Source: Nannocystis sp. RBIL2 (GTDB taxonomy: Bacteria > Myxococcota_A > Polyangia > Nannocystales > Nannocystaceae). Taken from it: a DNA stretch of 64,000 nt. Below the pieces are notes generated by a model. It did no database searches. It was not told where the DNA came from and saw only the letters and a list, made by a program, of their open reading frames with translations. Shown here in pieces: positions 25,183 through 32,829 of the stretch; position 1 is the stretch's first letter; every line of letters starts with the position of its first letter. The stretch covers positions 5,418,151 to 5,482,150 of the forward strand of contig NZ_JAPNJW010000002.1 in NCBI RefSeq assembly GCF_026626745.1. Direction: 5' to 3'. The position numbers and the translations under genes are program-made.

Positions 25183-26061
25183 TCAGAAGAACACCTGCAA
25201 GCCGAGGCTCCAGCCGATCGTGTAGTCGCGGAGCCGCGTGAACGGCACCTGGACCGAGCCGACCAGCGAGCCGCGGCGGTGGAAGTTGTACGAGACCGCC
25301 ATCAGGCCGGTGCCGCGGGCCGTGCCGAGGTCGCGGTACAGCTCGCCGGCGCGGTTGCCGGGGCAGAACTCGCGGCCGCCCTCCGGCAGGGTGCAGAAGG
25401 CCGCGAGGCGGGTGTCGAGCAGCAGGCCGACGCCGAGGTTGACCTTGCCCTTGGCCAGCTTGGCCCCGACCTGGCCGCTGGCGCCGAAGTCGACCGCCAC
25501 GCCGGCGCGGCGGATGTCGACCGTCGAGATCGCCAGCACCTGCCAGTACCAGGTCATGTACGTGCGCGTGAACACCACGTAGGGCGCGACCGCCACGATC
25601 GGCCCCGGGTCGACGGTGAACCGCACCGTCCGCGTCGGCAGCGAGGCGTTGAGCCCGGCCGTCAGCACGCGGTGGATCAGCTTGCTCGCGTGCGGCGTGA
25701 CGCGCACCTGCACGCGCGTGTCGCCGTAGCCGACCCGCGTCTCGCCCTGGGTGTCGGCCGCGCGGAACATCAGCAGCGGCGCCTGCAGGGCGAACGACAG
25801 CCACGGCCGCGGCGCGTACTCGCCGACCAGCGACAGCGAGTCCATCGTGCCCGGGTTGAGGCCGAAGCCGGTGTAGACGAACTCGTTGATCAGCAGCAGC
25901 CGCGTGTTGGCCCGCCCGCCGGCGCCGTTGAGGCTGTTGATCGTGCGCACGCCCTCGGAGGCGCCGTGGCCCGGCACGTGATGGGCGCGCGCGGCCGCGG
26001 GCGCCAGCGCCAGCCCGGCGGCCAGGAGCCACGCTGCGCCTCGCCCGCGCGCGCGGCTCAC
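25183..26061 (-). CDS. Putative outer-membrane beta-barrel protein, paired with a diheme cytochrome
   Basis: 292 aa from GTG 26061, which overlaps the cytochrome stop (GTGA). Sec signal peptide: GRGAAWLLAAGLALAPAAARA, then HHVPGHGASEG. The rest alternates short amphipathic strands (SLVGEYAPRPWLSFALQAPLLMF, TRVQVRVTP, NLGVGLLLDTRLAAF) and ends in Phe (LGLQVFF), a typical outer-membrane barrel terminus. It resembles transporter/porin-like proteins of unknown substrate. Translational coupling with a cytochrome suggests an exported redox or metal-related unit. Confidence 0.75.
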   Translation of the reverse strand: MSRARGRGAAWLLAAGLALAPAAARAHHVPGHGASEGVRTINSLNGAGGRANTRLLLINEFVYTGFGLNPGTMDSLSLVGEYAPRPWLSFALQAPLLMFRAADTQGETRVGYGDTRVQVRVTPHASKLIHRVLTAGLNASLPTRTVRFTVDPGPIVAVAPYVVFTRTYMTWYWQVLAISTVDIRRAGVAVDFGASGQVGAKLAKGKVNLGVGLLLDTRLAAFCTLPEGGREFCPGNRAGELYRDLGTARGTGLMAVSYNFHRRGSLVGSVQVPFTRLRDYTIGWSLGLQVFF

Positions 26062-26426
26062 CGCGTCCCCTTGATCGCGTGACAGTCGACGCAGCCGCGG
26101 CGGTCCTTGGCCATCCAGTCGGCCACCAGCGGCGGGCGGATGACCTTGTTCATCTCGACCATGTGGTGCTCGAGCGTCGCCGGGTCCATGCCGCGCATCC
26201 GCCTGGCCATGTGCGACTCGAGCTCGTGGCACTTGAGGCAGGCGCCGCGGGTCGACTGCGACGTCATGGCCTCGTGGTGCTCCTCGCGGCGGATGTTCGG
26301 GGCGTAGGCGGTGATGCAGCCTGCGGTCGAGCCCGCCAGCGCCGCGGCCAACAGCAGGGCCGCGGAGACCCCGCCGAGCCCGAAAGGGCCGGCTCCCTGC
26401 CGTGGACTGCGGCGAGACATCACCAT
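26058..26426 (-). CDS. Small diheme c-type cytochrome lipoprotein
   Basis: About 122 aa from ATG 26426; ATG 26420 or 26483 are alternatives and no strong ribosome-binding site decides. Signal peptide with lipobox LAGSTAGC. Two heme motifs: CLKCH, followed by ELESH, and CVDCH. It has several additional His/Met residues (EHHMVEMNKV, HMARRMRGMD) that could be axial ligands. It is likely a periplasmic, membrane-anchored electron carrier. Coupled to the barrel-like gene downstream. Confidence 0.83.
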   Translation of the reverse strand: MVMSRRSPRQGAGPFGLGGVSAALLLAAALAGSTAGCITAYAPNIRREEHHEAMTSQSTRGACLKCHELESHMARRMRGMDPATLEHHMVEMNKVIRPPLVADWMAKDRRGCVDCHAIKGTR

Positions 26427-26572
26427 CTCGCGTGTAGCCGATCCAGCGCCGCGTCGGGCCGGCAAAGCGGCCCGCTGCGACATCGGGTCGCATCGCCGCG
26501 GTCCACGCCGCGTGCGACAGGCCGACGCATGTACACGGCCGCGACACCGCGCCTATGTTGTCGGTCCTCGTC

Positions 26573-26959
26573 ATGACCCGCGCCGTCCGCTCGTCCTCCT
26601 TCGCCCTGCTCTCCGTCCTCCTCTCGGCCGCCGCCTGCACCAGCGAGAACAGCAAGATCGGCAGCCCCTGCGACAACGCCGAGCAGTGCGGCGGCGACCT
26701 GATCTGCGACGTCCACGACGGCAAGGGCACCTGCCAGGAGCCGCACGACCACGGGACCGCTGGCGAGGAGACCGAGGCGCACGAGACCGAGGCGCACGAG
26801 ACCGAGGCGCACGAGACCGAGGCGCACGAGACCGAGGCGCACGAGACCGACGACCACGGGACCGAGAGCACCAGCCCCACCGAGGCGACCACCGAGCACG
26901 GCGAGACCGAGCACGACCACACCAGCACGACCGCCGACACGACGTCTTCGACCGGCTGA
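26573..26959 (+). CDS. Short lipoprotein with TEAHE repeats
   Basis: 128 aa from ATG 26573 (ATG 26555 is in frame and possible). Signal peptide TRAVRSSSFALLSVLLSAAAC with a Cys lipobox. A small Cys-rich part follows (GSPCDNAEQCGGDLICDVHDGKGTCQE, a Myxococcota extracellular pattern with four Cys). The C-terminal half is low complexity: five tandem TEAHE units, then His/Asp/Thr-rich sequence. The His-rich acidic tail could bind metal. Function unknown. Confidence 0.75.
   Translation: MTRAVRSSSFALLSVLLSAAACTSENSKIGSPCDNAEQCGGDLICDVHDGKGTCQEPHDHGTAGEETEAHETEAHETEAHETEAHETEAHETDDHGTESTSPTEATTEHGETEHDHTSTTADTTSSTG
26771..26845 (+). repeat. 15-bp tandem repeat, five copies
   Basis: The unit ACCGAGGCGCACGAG is repeated five times with no visible change and is translated as TEAHE. 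The lack of synonymous differences suggests recent expansion by slippage. Confidence 0.9.
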
Positions 26960-26972
26960 GCGCCCGCTCCAT

Positions 26973-27035
26973 CGGACATGTTTTATCGAGCATGTCCGTC
27001 GGGCAATGTTCTTTTGGACATGCCTTGAAAGGCAT
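26973..27035. repeat. Cluster of three mini-palindromes
   Basis: CGGACATG, 10 nt, CATGTCCG (26973-26998); then an imperfect hairpin GGCAATGTTC-TTTT-GGACATGCC; then GCCTT-GA-AAGGC (about 27022-27033). The cluster begins 14 nt after the lipoprotein stop codon. Confidence 0.75.
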
Positions 27036-27155
27036 ACCCTCGAGCGTCAGCAGCGCGCCGACAGCTGCGCCGCCTGACCCCGAGCCCGGCGCCTCCGCCC
27101 CCCGCGCTCGCGCGAAAATCGCGGCAGCCGGCGAGCGGGGGTATGCTGCGAGACC

Positions 27156-27971
27156 GTGCCGTCCGTCCGCGTCCTCGCCCTCGGCCTCCTGGCCGCGCTC
27201 TGCGTGGCCTTCCCGGCCCGCGCCCACGACTACTGGCTCGAGTTCTCGCCGCTGTCGCCGGCCGCTGGAGGCGCGCTCGCGCTCAGCTTGTGGGTCGGCG
27301 AGGACTTCGCGGCCGAGGCGCAGAAGGCGATGGAGCGCCGGCGCCTGGTCTCGCTGCGGCAGGTCACCGCCCTGGGCGAGCTCGACCTGCTGGCGCAGGC
27401 GCGCGACGGGGCCACGCCGTTCCTCGACCTGCGGCTCGGCGGCCCTGGCGGCTACCTGTTCGGCCTCGAGCGCGACGCGTCGCACATCGAGCTCAAGCCG
27501 CTGAAGTTCAACCGCTACCTCCGCCACGAGGGCCTGGACGGCGCCCTCGCCGAGCGCAAGCGGGCCGGCGAGCGCTGGCAGCCCGGGCGCGAGCGCTACA
27601 CCCGCTACCTCAAGAGCTTCGTGCAGGTCGGCGACGCGGTCGACGGCGTCTCGACCCGCGTCCTCGGCCACCGCCTCGAGCTCGTCCCCGACCGCGACCT
27701 CGCCGAGGTGCGCCCGGGCGACCGCCTCGGCGTCCAGCTGCGCTTCGGAGGCGAACCGCTGGCCGGCGCCAGGGTCGAGGCGTTCACCCGCGACCGCGAC
27801 GGCCGGGTCGCCGAGCAAGCCGCCACCACCGACGCCGACGGCCGCGTCACGTTCACCGTCGCCGCCGCAGGGCCGTGGCTCCTGCGCGCGGTCCACATGC
27901 AGCGCTGCGCCGGCTGCAAGGACGCCGACTGGGACAGCTCCTGGAGCTCCTACGGCTTCGCGGTCCGCTGA
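27156..27971 (+). CDS. DUF4198-like periplasmic protein
   Basis: 271 aa, GTG start at 27156. Sec signal peptide PSVRVLALGLLAALCVAFPARAHDYWLEF; mature protein starting HDYWLEF is typical of DUF4198 (NikM/CbtJ-like) proteins. A carboxypeptidase-regulatory-like beta domain occurs near residues 180-250 (GVQLRFGGEPLAGARVEAFTRDRDG...TTDADGRVTFTV). The end has HMQRCAGCKDADWDS. Relatives accompany transition-metal uptake or handling, but no metal transporter is adjacent. It is likely periplasmic. Confidence 0.78.
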   Translation: MPSVRVLALGLLAALCVAFPARAHDYWLEFSPLSPAAGGALALSLWVGEDFAAEAQKAMERRRLVSLRQVTALGELDLLAQARDGATPFLDLRLGGPGGYLFGLERDASHIELKPLKFNRYLRHEGLDGALAERKRAGERWQPGRERYTRYLKSFVQVGDAVDGVSTRVLGHRLELVPDRDLAEVRPGDRLGVQLRFGGEPLAGARVEAFTRDRDGRVAEQAATTDADGRVTFTVAAAGPWLLRAVHMQRCAGCKDADWDSSWSSYGFAVR

Positions 27972-27972
27972 G

Positions 27973-28023
27973 ACATGTCAGCTCCGACATGTCCCTGGAG
28001 ACATGTCCCGAATCACATGTCCT
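27973..28023. repeat. Cluster of four ACATGTC elements between convergent genes
   Basis: Four ACATGTC(C) copies lie at about 27973, 27987, 28001 and 28016, spaced about 14 nt. The GACATGTC copies are themselves 8-bp palindromes. They fill the gap between the stop codons at 27971 and 28038. Confidence 0.8.
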
Positions 28024-28037
28024 GAAGCGCGACCCGC

Positions 28038-29702
28038 TCAGCCGCCGGCGCGCCAGCCGCGGAGCAGCGGCGGGTGGCCGCAGGTGGCCCGCGAGCGGTA
28101 GCGCAGCTTGCCGGCCACCCCGGCGATGGCCGTCTTGTGCGCCTCGTAGTCGCCGGCCGCCAGCAGCAGGCCGACCTGGCGCTCGCCCTGCGAGCGGACC
28201 TCGCCGAGCAGCAGCGAGCCGAGCGGCCCGCTCAGGGCGGTCCGCAGCTCGGGCGTGCCGACCTCCGGGCTGTCCTCGGAGACAGTGTACAAATGGACAT
28301 AAACTTGGGGACAGGTCGCATCGCCGGCCCGCGGGCTGCGACGCGGCAGCAGGTCCTGCTGGGCCGCGTGGACCTGGCCGTCGTCGTACAGCGCCAGCGA
28401 GCCCGCCGCGCCGTTGCTGCGCAGGACCGCGTGGTGCGGCGAGGCTGTCCCATCGGCCAGGAGCAGGCGCGCGCTGAGCCACAGCGACCCGGCGGCGTCG
28501 CGGCCGATCGCCCGCGGAGACGGCACCAGGCCGGCCACCGGCCCCGGCTCCGAGGCCCACGCGCCGGCCTGCGGGTCCCAGAACCAGCTCGCGGCCACCT
28601 GCACCGGCGGCAGCTCGACGCGCTCCCACACGTCCCAATCGCCGCTGGCGTGGATGATCCGCCACAGACTGTCGGCGGGCCCCGCCTCGTCGACGACGGC
28701 CAGCAGCGCCGGCTCGGGGGTCTCGACCAGCGACACCACCGAGCCGCGGGCTGGCGGCGGGTCGAGCAGGCGCCACGACGTGCCGTCGAAGCCGGCCACG
28801 TACGGCACCACCTCCTCGTCGATCTCCACCCCGTCGCCGATCAGCACCTGCCCGCCGCTCTCGACCAAAGTCGCGACCTGCTTCGGCGCCCGCGACTGGA
28901 GCCCCGGCAGCGGCGCGAAGATCCCCTTCGTGTCGCTCGGGCCCCAGCGCAGCATCCCGGACTGCAGCCCCGGCAGCCCCTCCGCGCCGGCCGGACCGGC
29001 CGCGACCGACGCGAACAGCTCGCCGGTCGTCAGCCCCGCCAGCCGGGTCGGCCGCGGCGGCGACTGCAGGCCCGCGACCTCGAGCTGCGGCCGGGCCGGG
29101 CGCGCGCCGTCGTCGTCGAGCAACACCAGCGCGGCTCGCCCGTCGCCGTCGCTGCGCAGCGCGATCGCATGGCCCTCGGGCCATGTCGCATAGTCCTGGT
29201 AGTAAGCCCCCGGAGCGTCGGGGTCGGGCTCGTGGGCGGTCCATGTATTCTCACGCCGCCGGTACACGCGGTGCGCGGGATCGTCCCCGCCCCGCGCGAC
29301 CGTCAGCCACAAGTCGTCGTCGCGCCCGCCGAGCGCGTGGATCGCCCAGTCCGCGCCCGGCTCGGCCGCGTGCAGGCCGCTGAGCCAGTCTGTCTCTTGG
29401 GCCAGGTTGCCGTCGGCTCCGGCGCGCGCCAGCATCACGCCGCCGGCCAGCACGACCTCGCCGTCGCCGAGGCGGTGCAGCGCGATCGGGCCGCGGCGGG
29501 TGGCCACGGCCTGCAGATCGAGCTTGACGGTGCGCGGCGACGGTGGGCCGTCGTCGATCGCTTCGGCGGGCTTCGCCGCGGCGGTCGGGCTGGAGGTCGG
29601 GGCGGCGGCCTTGGCCGTCGCCGGCGCGTGGGAGTCACAGGCGCACAGGCCGATGGCGAGCAGGGAGGATCGCGCGAGGTGCGGGAGTGACTGGGCAGGC
29701 AT
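28038..29702 (-). CDS. Large lipoprotein of unknown function
   Basis: 554 aa. Signal peptide MPAQSLPHLARSSLLAIGLCAC with lipobox, then an Ala/Pro/Thr-rich linker. The remainder has many short beta-rich segments with WxxxD/LWL patterns (DDDLWLTVARGGDDPAHRVY, DAAGSLWLSARLLLADG, VAGFDGTSWRLLDPP), suggesting a beta-propeller. No enzyme motif is seen. Two stretches of the dispersed palindrome family are translated in it: near 28270-28316 (AT-rich, giving ATCPQVYVHLYTVS) and at 29168-29185. It converges with the DUF4198-like gene. Confidence 0.8.
   Translation of the reverse strand: MPAQSLPHLARSSLLAIGLCACDSHAPATAKAAAPTSSPTAAAKPAEAIDDGPPSPRTVKLDLQAVATRRGPIALHRLGDGEVVLAGGVMLARAGADGNLAQETDWLSGLHAAEPGADWAIHALGGRDDDLWLTVARGGDDPAHRVYRRRENTWTAHEPDPDAPGAYYQDYATWPEGHAIALRSDGDGRAALVLLDDDGARPARPQLEVAGLQSPPRPTRLAGLTTGELFASVAAGPAGAEGLPGLQSGMLRWGPSDTKGIFAPLPGLQSRAPKQVATLVESGGQVLIGDGVEIDEEVVPYVAGFDGTSWRLLDPPPARGSVVSLVETPEPALLAVVDEAGPADSLWRIIHASGDWDVWERVELPPVQVAASWFWDPQAGAWASEPGPVAGLVPSPRAIGRDAAGSLWLSARLLLADGTASPHHAVLRSNGAAGSLALYDDGQVHAAQQDLLPRRSPRAGDATCPQVYVHLYTVSEDSPEVGTPELRTALSGPLGSLLLGEVRSQGERQVGLLLAAGDYEAHKTAIAGVAGKLRYRSRATCGHPPLLRGWRAGG
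28270..28316. repeat. AT-rich palindrome-family patch inside a lipoprotein gene
   Basis: CTGTC-CTCGGA-GACAG is followed by an AT-rich stretch with GGACAT and GGGGACAGG half-sites. The local base composition is clearly lower in GC than the surrounding gene, as if a short foreign patch had been inserted in frame. Confidence 0.6.
29168..29185. repeat. In-frame hairpin in lipoprotein gene
   Basis: CATGGCCC, TC, GGGCCATG: perfect 8-bp arms with a 2-nt centre. It is a variant of the dispersed family (CATGGCCC instead of CATGTCC). Confidence 0.55.
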
Positions 29703-29778
29703 CTTCGCTCCCGCCCATCGTACCGAAAAAACTCGCCCGCGCGCGCCGCCGGGCCGGGGCTTCGGCGCGCGGACGCAC

Positions 29779-30984
29779 TCAGTCGGCGTGGAGCACCACG
29801 CGCTCCCAGTCCGCGCTGCTGTTGAGAAAGTCGGTGCTCCCGCAGCGGAAGCCGCCGTTGATCTGCCCGCCGCCGGTGTGGAAGCACAGCCGCCGCTCCG
29901 GATTCACAGCGCCGGTGTCGCAGCTGTTGCGAGAGATCGGGTCGCCCTCGACCGCGAAGCCCCACGAGAACGCGTCGCTGAAGTACCAGCCGGTCCCGTT
30001 GGCGTTGGTGGGCGTGTTGCTCTGGCCGGTGTCGGCAGTCACCTGCGCGCGCGCGGCGTGGGCCAGCAGCGAGTACGTCCCGCTGCCGCTCGGGCGGCAC
30101 GCCAGCATCAGGTTGGCCTTGCCGCACTGCTGGAGGATCTGCGCCACCGACGTGCCCGCGTGGCCGAACTGGTCGACGTAGCAGACCTCCCAGCCGACCA
30201 GCGACGCGCCCTGCACGTTCTGCTGCGGGCCGAACGCGGTGTACTTGTTGATCACCGTCTTCTTGCAGTCGGGCTCGCAGCCGTCGCCGGCGATCTGGTT
30301 GCCGTCCTCGCACTCCTCGGTGCCGATCCACAGGATGCCGTCGCCGCACACCGCGTTCTTGCAGCTCGCGGTGCAGGCGTCGGTGTTCTCGGCGTTGGCG
30401 TCGTCGCACTCCTCGACGCCCATCATCACGATGCCGTCGCCGCAGCCGGCGAGGGCGCACTGGCTGGTGCAGGCGTCGGCGTCGTCGGGGTTGCCGTCGT
30501 CGCACGCCTCGAGGCCGACGTGGACGACCCCGTCGCCGCACGTGGCCCCCGTGCACATGTTGGTGCAGTCGTCGCCGTCGATCGGATTGCCGTCGTCGCA
30601 CTCCTCGGTGCCCGCCAGCACGAAGCCGTCGCCGCAGGCCGCGAACTTGCACGAGTTGGTGCACGCGTCGTTGTTGAGCACGTTGCCGTCGTCGCACAGC
30701 TCGCCGGGGTCGAGCTGACCGTCGCCGCACTTGGGCCCTTCGGTGGTGTTCTGGCTGCCGGTCGCGTCGGTCGCGTCGGTCGTCGAGGGGTCCTCCGCGG
30801 TCGTCGAGGTGCCGGTCGTCGTCGTCGTCGCGGTCGCCTCGGTGGTCGTCGCCTCGGTGGTCGTCGTCGACGTCGGGCCCGAGGTCTCGCTCACCGTGCC
30901 TCCGGTGTCGAGCGCGCTCCCCTTCGCGCAACCTCCCGCCGCCGCCGCGCCGATCAGCAGCGCCCCAAGCCGTGCCCTTCGCAT
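29779..30984 (-). CDS. DUF4215-type Cys-rich repeat lipoprotein
   Basis: 401 aa from ATG 30984. Signal peptide RRARLGALLIGAAAAGGC with lipobox. A long Thr/Ala/Glu linker (TSTTTTEATTTEATAT...) precedes five Cys-rich repeats of the myxococcal type (CGDGxxxxGEECDDGNxxxxDxCxxxC), from about residue 75 to 245. A C-terminal globular domain follows (KYTAFGPQQNVQGASLVGWEVCY...HTGGGQINGGFRCGSTDFLNS). It is surface-exposed and probably structural or adhesive; nothing catalytic is recognised. Confidence 0.88.
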   Translation of the reverse strand: MRRARLGALLIGAAAAGGCAKGSALDTGGTVSETSGPTSTTTTEATTTEATATTTTTGTSTTAEDPSTTDATDATGSQNTTEGPKCGDGQLDPGELCDDGNVLNNDACTNSCKFAACGDGFVLAGTEECDDGNPIDGDDCTNMCTGATCGDGVVHVGLEACDDGNPDDADACTSQCALAGCGDGIVMMGVEECDDANAENTDACTASCKNAVCGDGILWIGTEECEDGNQIAGDGCEPDCKKTVINKYTAFGPQQNVQGASLVGWEVCYVDQFGHAGTSVAQILQQCGKANLMLACRPSGSGTYSLLAHAARAQVTADTGQSNTPTNANGTGWYFSDAFSWGFAVEGDPISRNSCDTGAVNPERRLCFHTGGGQINGGFRCGSTDFLNSSADWERVVLHAD

Positions 30985-31061
30985 GGCCCAACTAGACCAT
31001 CCGCGCTCCGGCTTGACAACGTTCGTCGGCGCGCGTGCTCGCGCGCAGGCGCGCAATCATA

Positions 31062-31075
31062 TGTCCCGAGGGACA
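31062..31075. repeat. Mini-palindrome after a stop codon
   Basis: TGTCCC-GA-GGGACA, located 5 nt beyond the stop of the minus-strand gene ending at 31080. Terminator-like position, no U-tract. Confidence 0.7.
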
Positions 31076-31079
31076 GCCG

Positions 31080-32675
31080 CTACCACAACCCGGCCGCGCG
31101 CAGGAGCTGCAGGGCCCGCTGCAGCACCTCTTCGGGCGGTCCGCCGCCGTCGATCTCCGCGGCGATCGCCGCGTGCTCGGGGCGCAGCGGCTGCCACGCG
31201 GCCCGCGCCTGCAGGTACACCGACACGTCGGCGTCCGAGACGTCTCCTGTCCTGCGGGACAGGCGCTCGCGGATCGTCGGATCGTCGGCGGTGCACACGA
31301 GGATCTGCGCCGGCACGCCGAGATCGGCGGCCAGCTCGACGAACGGCGCGCGCTGCGAGTCCTGCTTGAAGTTGGCGTCGACGACCACGCGCTCGCCCTC
31401 GGACAGGCGGGCCTCGGTCAGCTCGCGGCAGACCGCGTAGGTGCGCTCGTTCCAGGCCGGCGTGTACACCGACGGGTCGGCCGGGGCCTCGCTGGGCAGG
31501 TTGGCGAGCTGCTTGCGGACCGCGTCGGAGCGGACCCACGAGAAGCCCTCGCCGGCCAGGGCGCGGGCCAGCGTCGACTTGCCGGTCCCGGGCAGGCCCA
31601 TCACCAGCAGCAGGCACGGGGCCAGGGCCGGGGCCTGCAGCTCGCGCAGCGCCAGCAGCAGGTACCGGCGCGCGCGCGCCTGGGCCGCGCGGGCCTCGGC
31701 CTCGGGCACCTCCGGCTCGCGCGCCTTGAACGCCTCGACCTTGGCCCGCACCGTCGCGCGGTAGGCGACGTACAGCGGCAGCAGCGCCCGGCCCTCGCTC
31801 GCCTCGTCGTCGGGCGTGACCGCGAAGTAGCCCTCGACCAGCGCGTCGGCCAGGTCGCGTCGGCCGGCCTCGCGCAGGTCCATCACCAGGAACGCCAGGT
31901 CGGCCACCGGGTCGGCGCAGCGGAACTGCTCGCCGAACTCGATGCAGTCGATCACCAGCAGGTCGTCCGGCCCCTCGCGCTCGGGGAACCAGTACACGTG
32001 CTCGAGCCGCAGGTCGCCGTGGGTGTCGCGCGGCACGTGCCGGCGCGCGCGCCCGTCGATCGCCGCGTGCCCGCGCGCCAGCGCCTCCTCGGTGGCCCGC
32101 TCGACGCGCGTGAGCAGCTGCTCCGTCACCACCCCGAGCCCGGCCAGCTGCACGAAGTTCTGGCGGCAGTTGCCGGCCACCGCCGCGAACGTCGCCCACG
32201 CCGACACCGCCGGCCCGCGCCGCGCCCGCGCGTGGAAGCCGGCGATCGTCGCGCCGAGCCGCTGCATCAAGGCCCCGTCGGCCTCGCCGGCGGCCACGCG
32301 CGCGCCGAGCCGCGCCGCGTCGGGCAGCCGCCGCATGTGGACCACCCAGTCGATCACCTCGAGGTCGCCGCCCTCGTCGAGCTCGCGGCCGACCCGCACC
32401 TGCTCGTCGACCTGTACGACGGGCAATGTCCCAAAGTACACGTCGGGCGCCAGCCGGCGGTTGAGCTCCACCTCGAGCTGACAGAAGTGACGGCGGCGCG
32501 ACAGCGTCGAGTAGTCGAGGAACTCGAGGTCGACCGGCTTCTTCAGCTTGTAGACGTCGCCCTCGACCAGGAACACCACCGAGACGTGGGTCTGGACCAC
32601 CTCGACGCGGACCCCCTCGGCGCGCCCGAAAGCGCGGGGGTCCGAGAGGGCGGCGATCAGCGCGACGAGCTCCAT
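31080..32675 (-). CDS. Bifunctional aminoglycoside-phosphotransferase-like / P-loop kinase protein
   Basis: 531 aa from ATG 32675, chosen because GAGGA precedes it; ATG 32717 has no ribosome-binding site. The N-terminal domain (about 1-330) is an APH-like kinase fold, with the catalytic loop HGDLRLEHVYW and DPVADLAFLVMDL. The C-terminal domain (about 350-531) is an AAA_33/zeta-like P-loop kinase with GLPGTGKSTLARALA and VVVDANFKQ. This two-domain architecture is common in proteobacterial and myxococcal genomes and its substrate is unknown. It is not evidence of drug resistance. A perfect mini-palindrome is encoded in frame at 31246-31263. Confidence 0.9.
   Translation of the reverse strand: MELVALIAALSDPRAFGRAEGVRVEVVQTHVSVVFLVEGDVYKLKKPVDLEFLDYSTLSRRRHFCQLEVELNRRLAPDVYFGTLPVVQVDEQVRVGRELDEGGDLEVIDWVVHMRRLPDAARLGARVAAGEADGALMQRLGATIAGFHARARRGPAVSAWATFAAVAGNCRQNFVQLAGLGVVTEQLLTRVERATEEALARGHAAIDGRARRHVPRDTHGDLRLEHVYWFPEREGPDDLLVIDCIEFGEQFRCADPVADLAFLVMDLREAGRRDLADALVEGYFAVTPDDEASEGRALLPLYVAYRATVRAKVEAFKAREPEVPEAEARAAQARARRYLLLALRELQAPALAPCLLLVMGLPGTGKSTLARALAGEGFSWVRSDAVRKQLANLPSEAPADPSVYTPAWNERTYAVCRELTEARLSEGERVVVDANFKQDSQRAPFVELAADLGVPAQILVCTADDPTIRERLSRRTGDVSDADVSVYLQARAAWQPLRPEHAAIAAEIDGGGPPEEVLQRALQLLRAAGLW
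31246..31263. repeat. In-frame mini-palindrome in the kinase gene
   Basis: CCTGTCC, loop TGCG, GGACAGG: a perfect 7-bp stem. It is translated on the minus strand as part of LSRRTGDVS. Confidence 0.7.
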
Positions 32676-32829
32676 GGCGTCCTCGAAGGCTGCCACGGCC
32701 GGGCCCCGCCCGTCCATGTGCGAGTGTCACGATCGCGCCACGGTCGCGATCGCGTATCACCCGATGCCGGCGGCCTCACGCGCGCCGCGCCCGGGGCCTG
32801 GCGACGCCTGCGCCCCCGACGCCGCGACG

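Noticed and set aside
26771-26845. Possible CRISPR array
   Set aside because: The repeats are contiguous, 15 bp, in frame and without spacers.
31080-32675. Aminoglycoside resistance gene
   Set aside because: The APH-like domain is fused to a P-loop kinase, a widespread architecture of unknown substrate. There is no mobile or resistance context.
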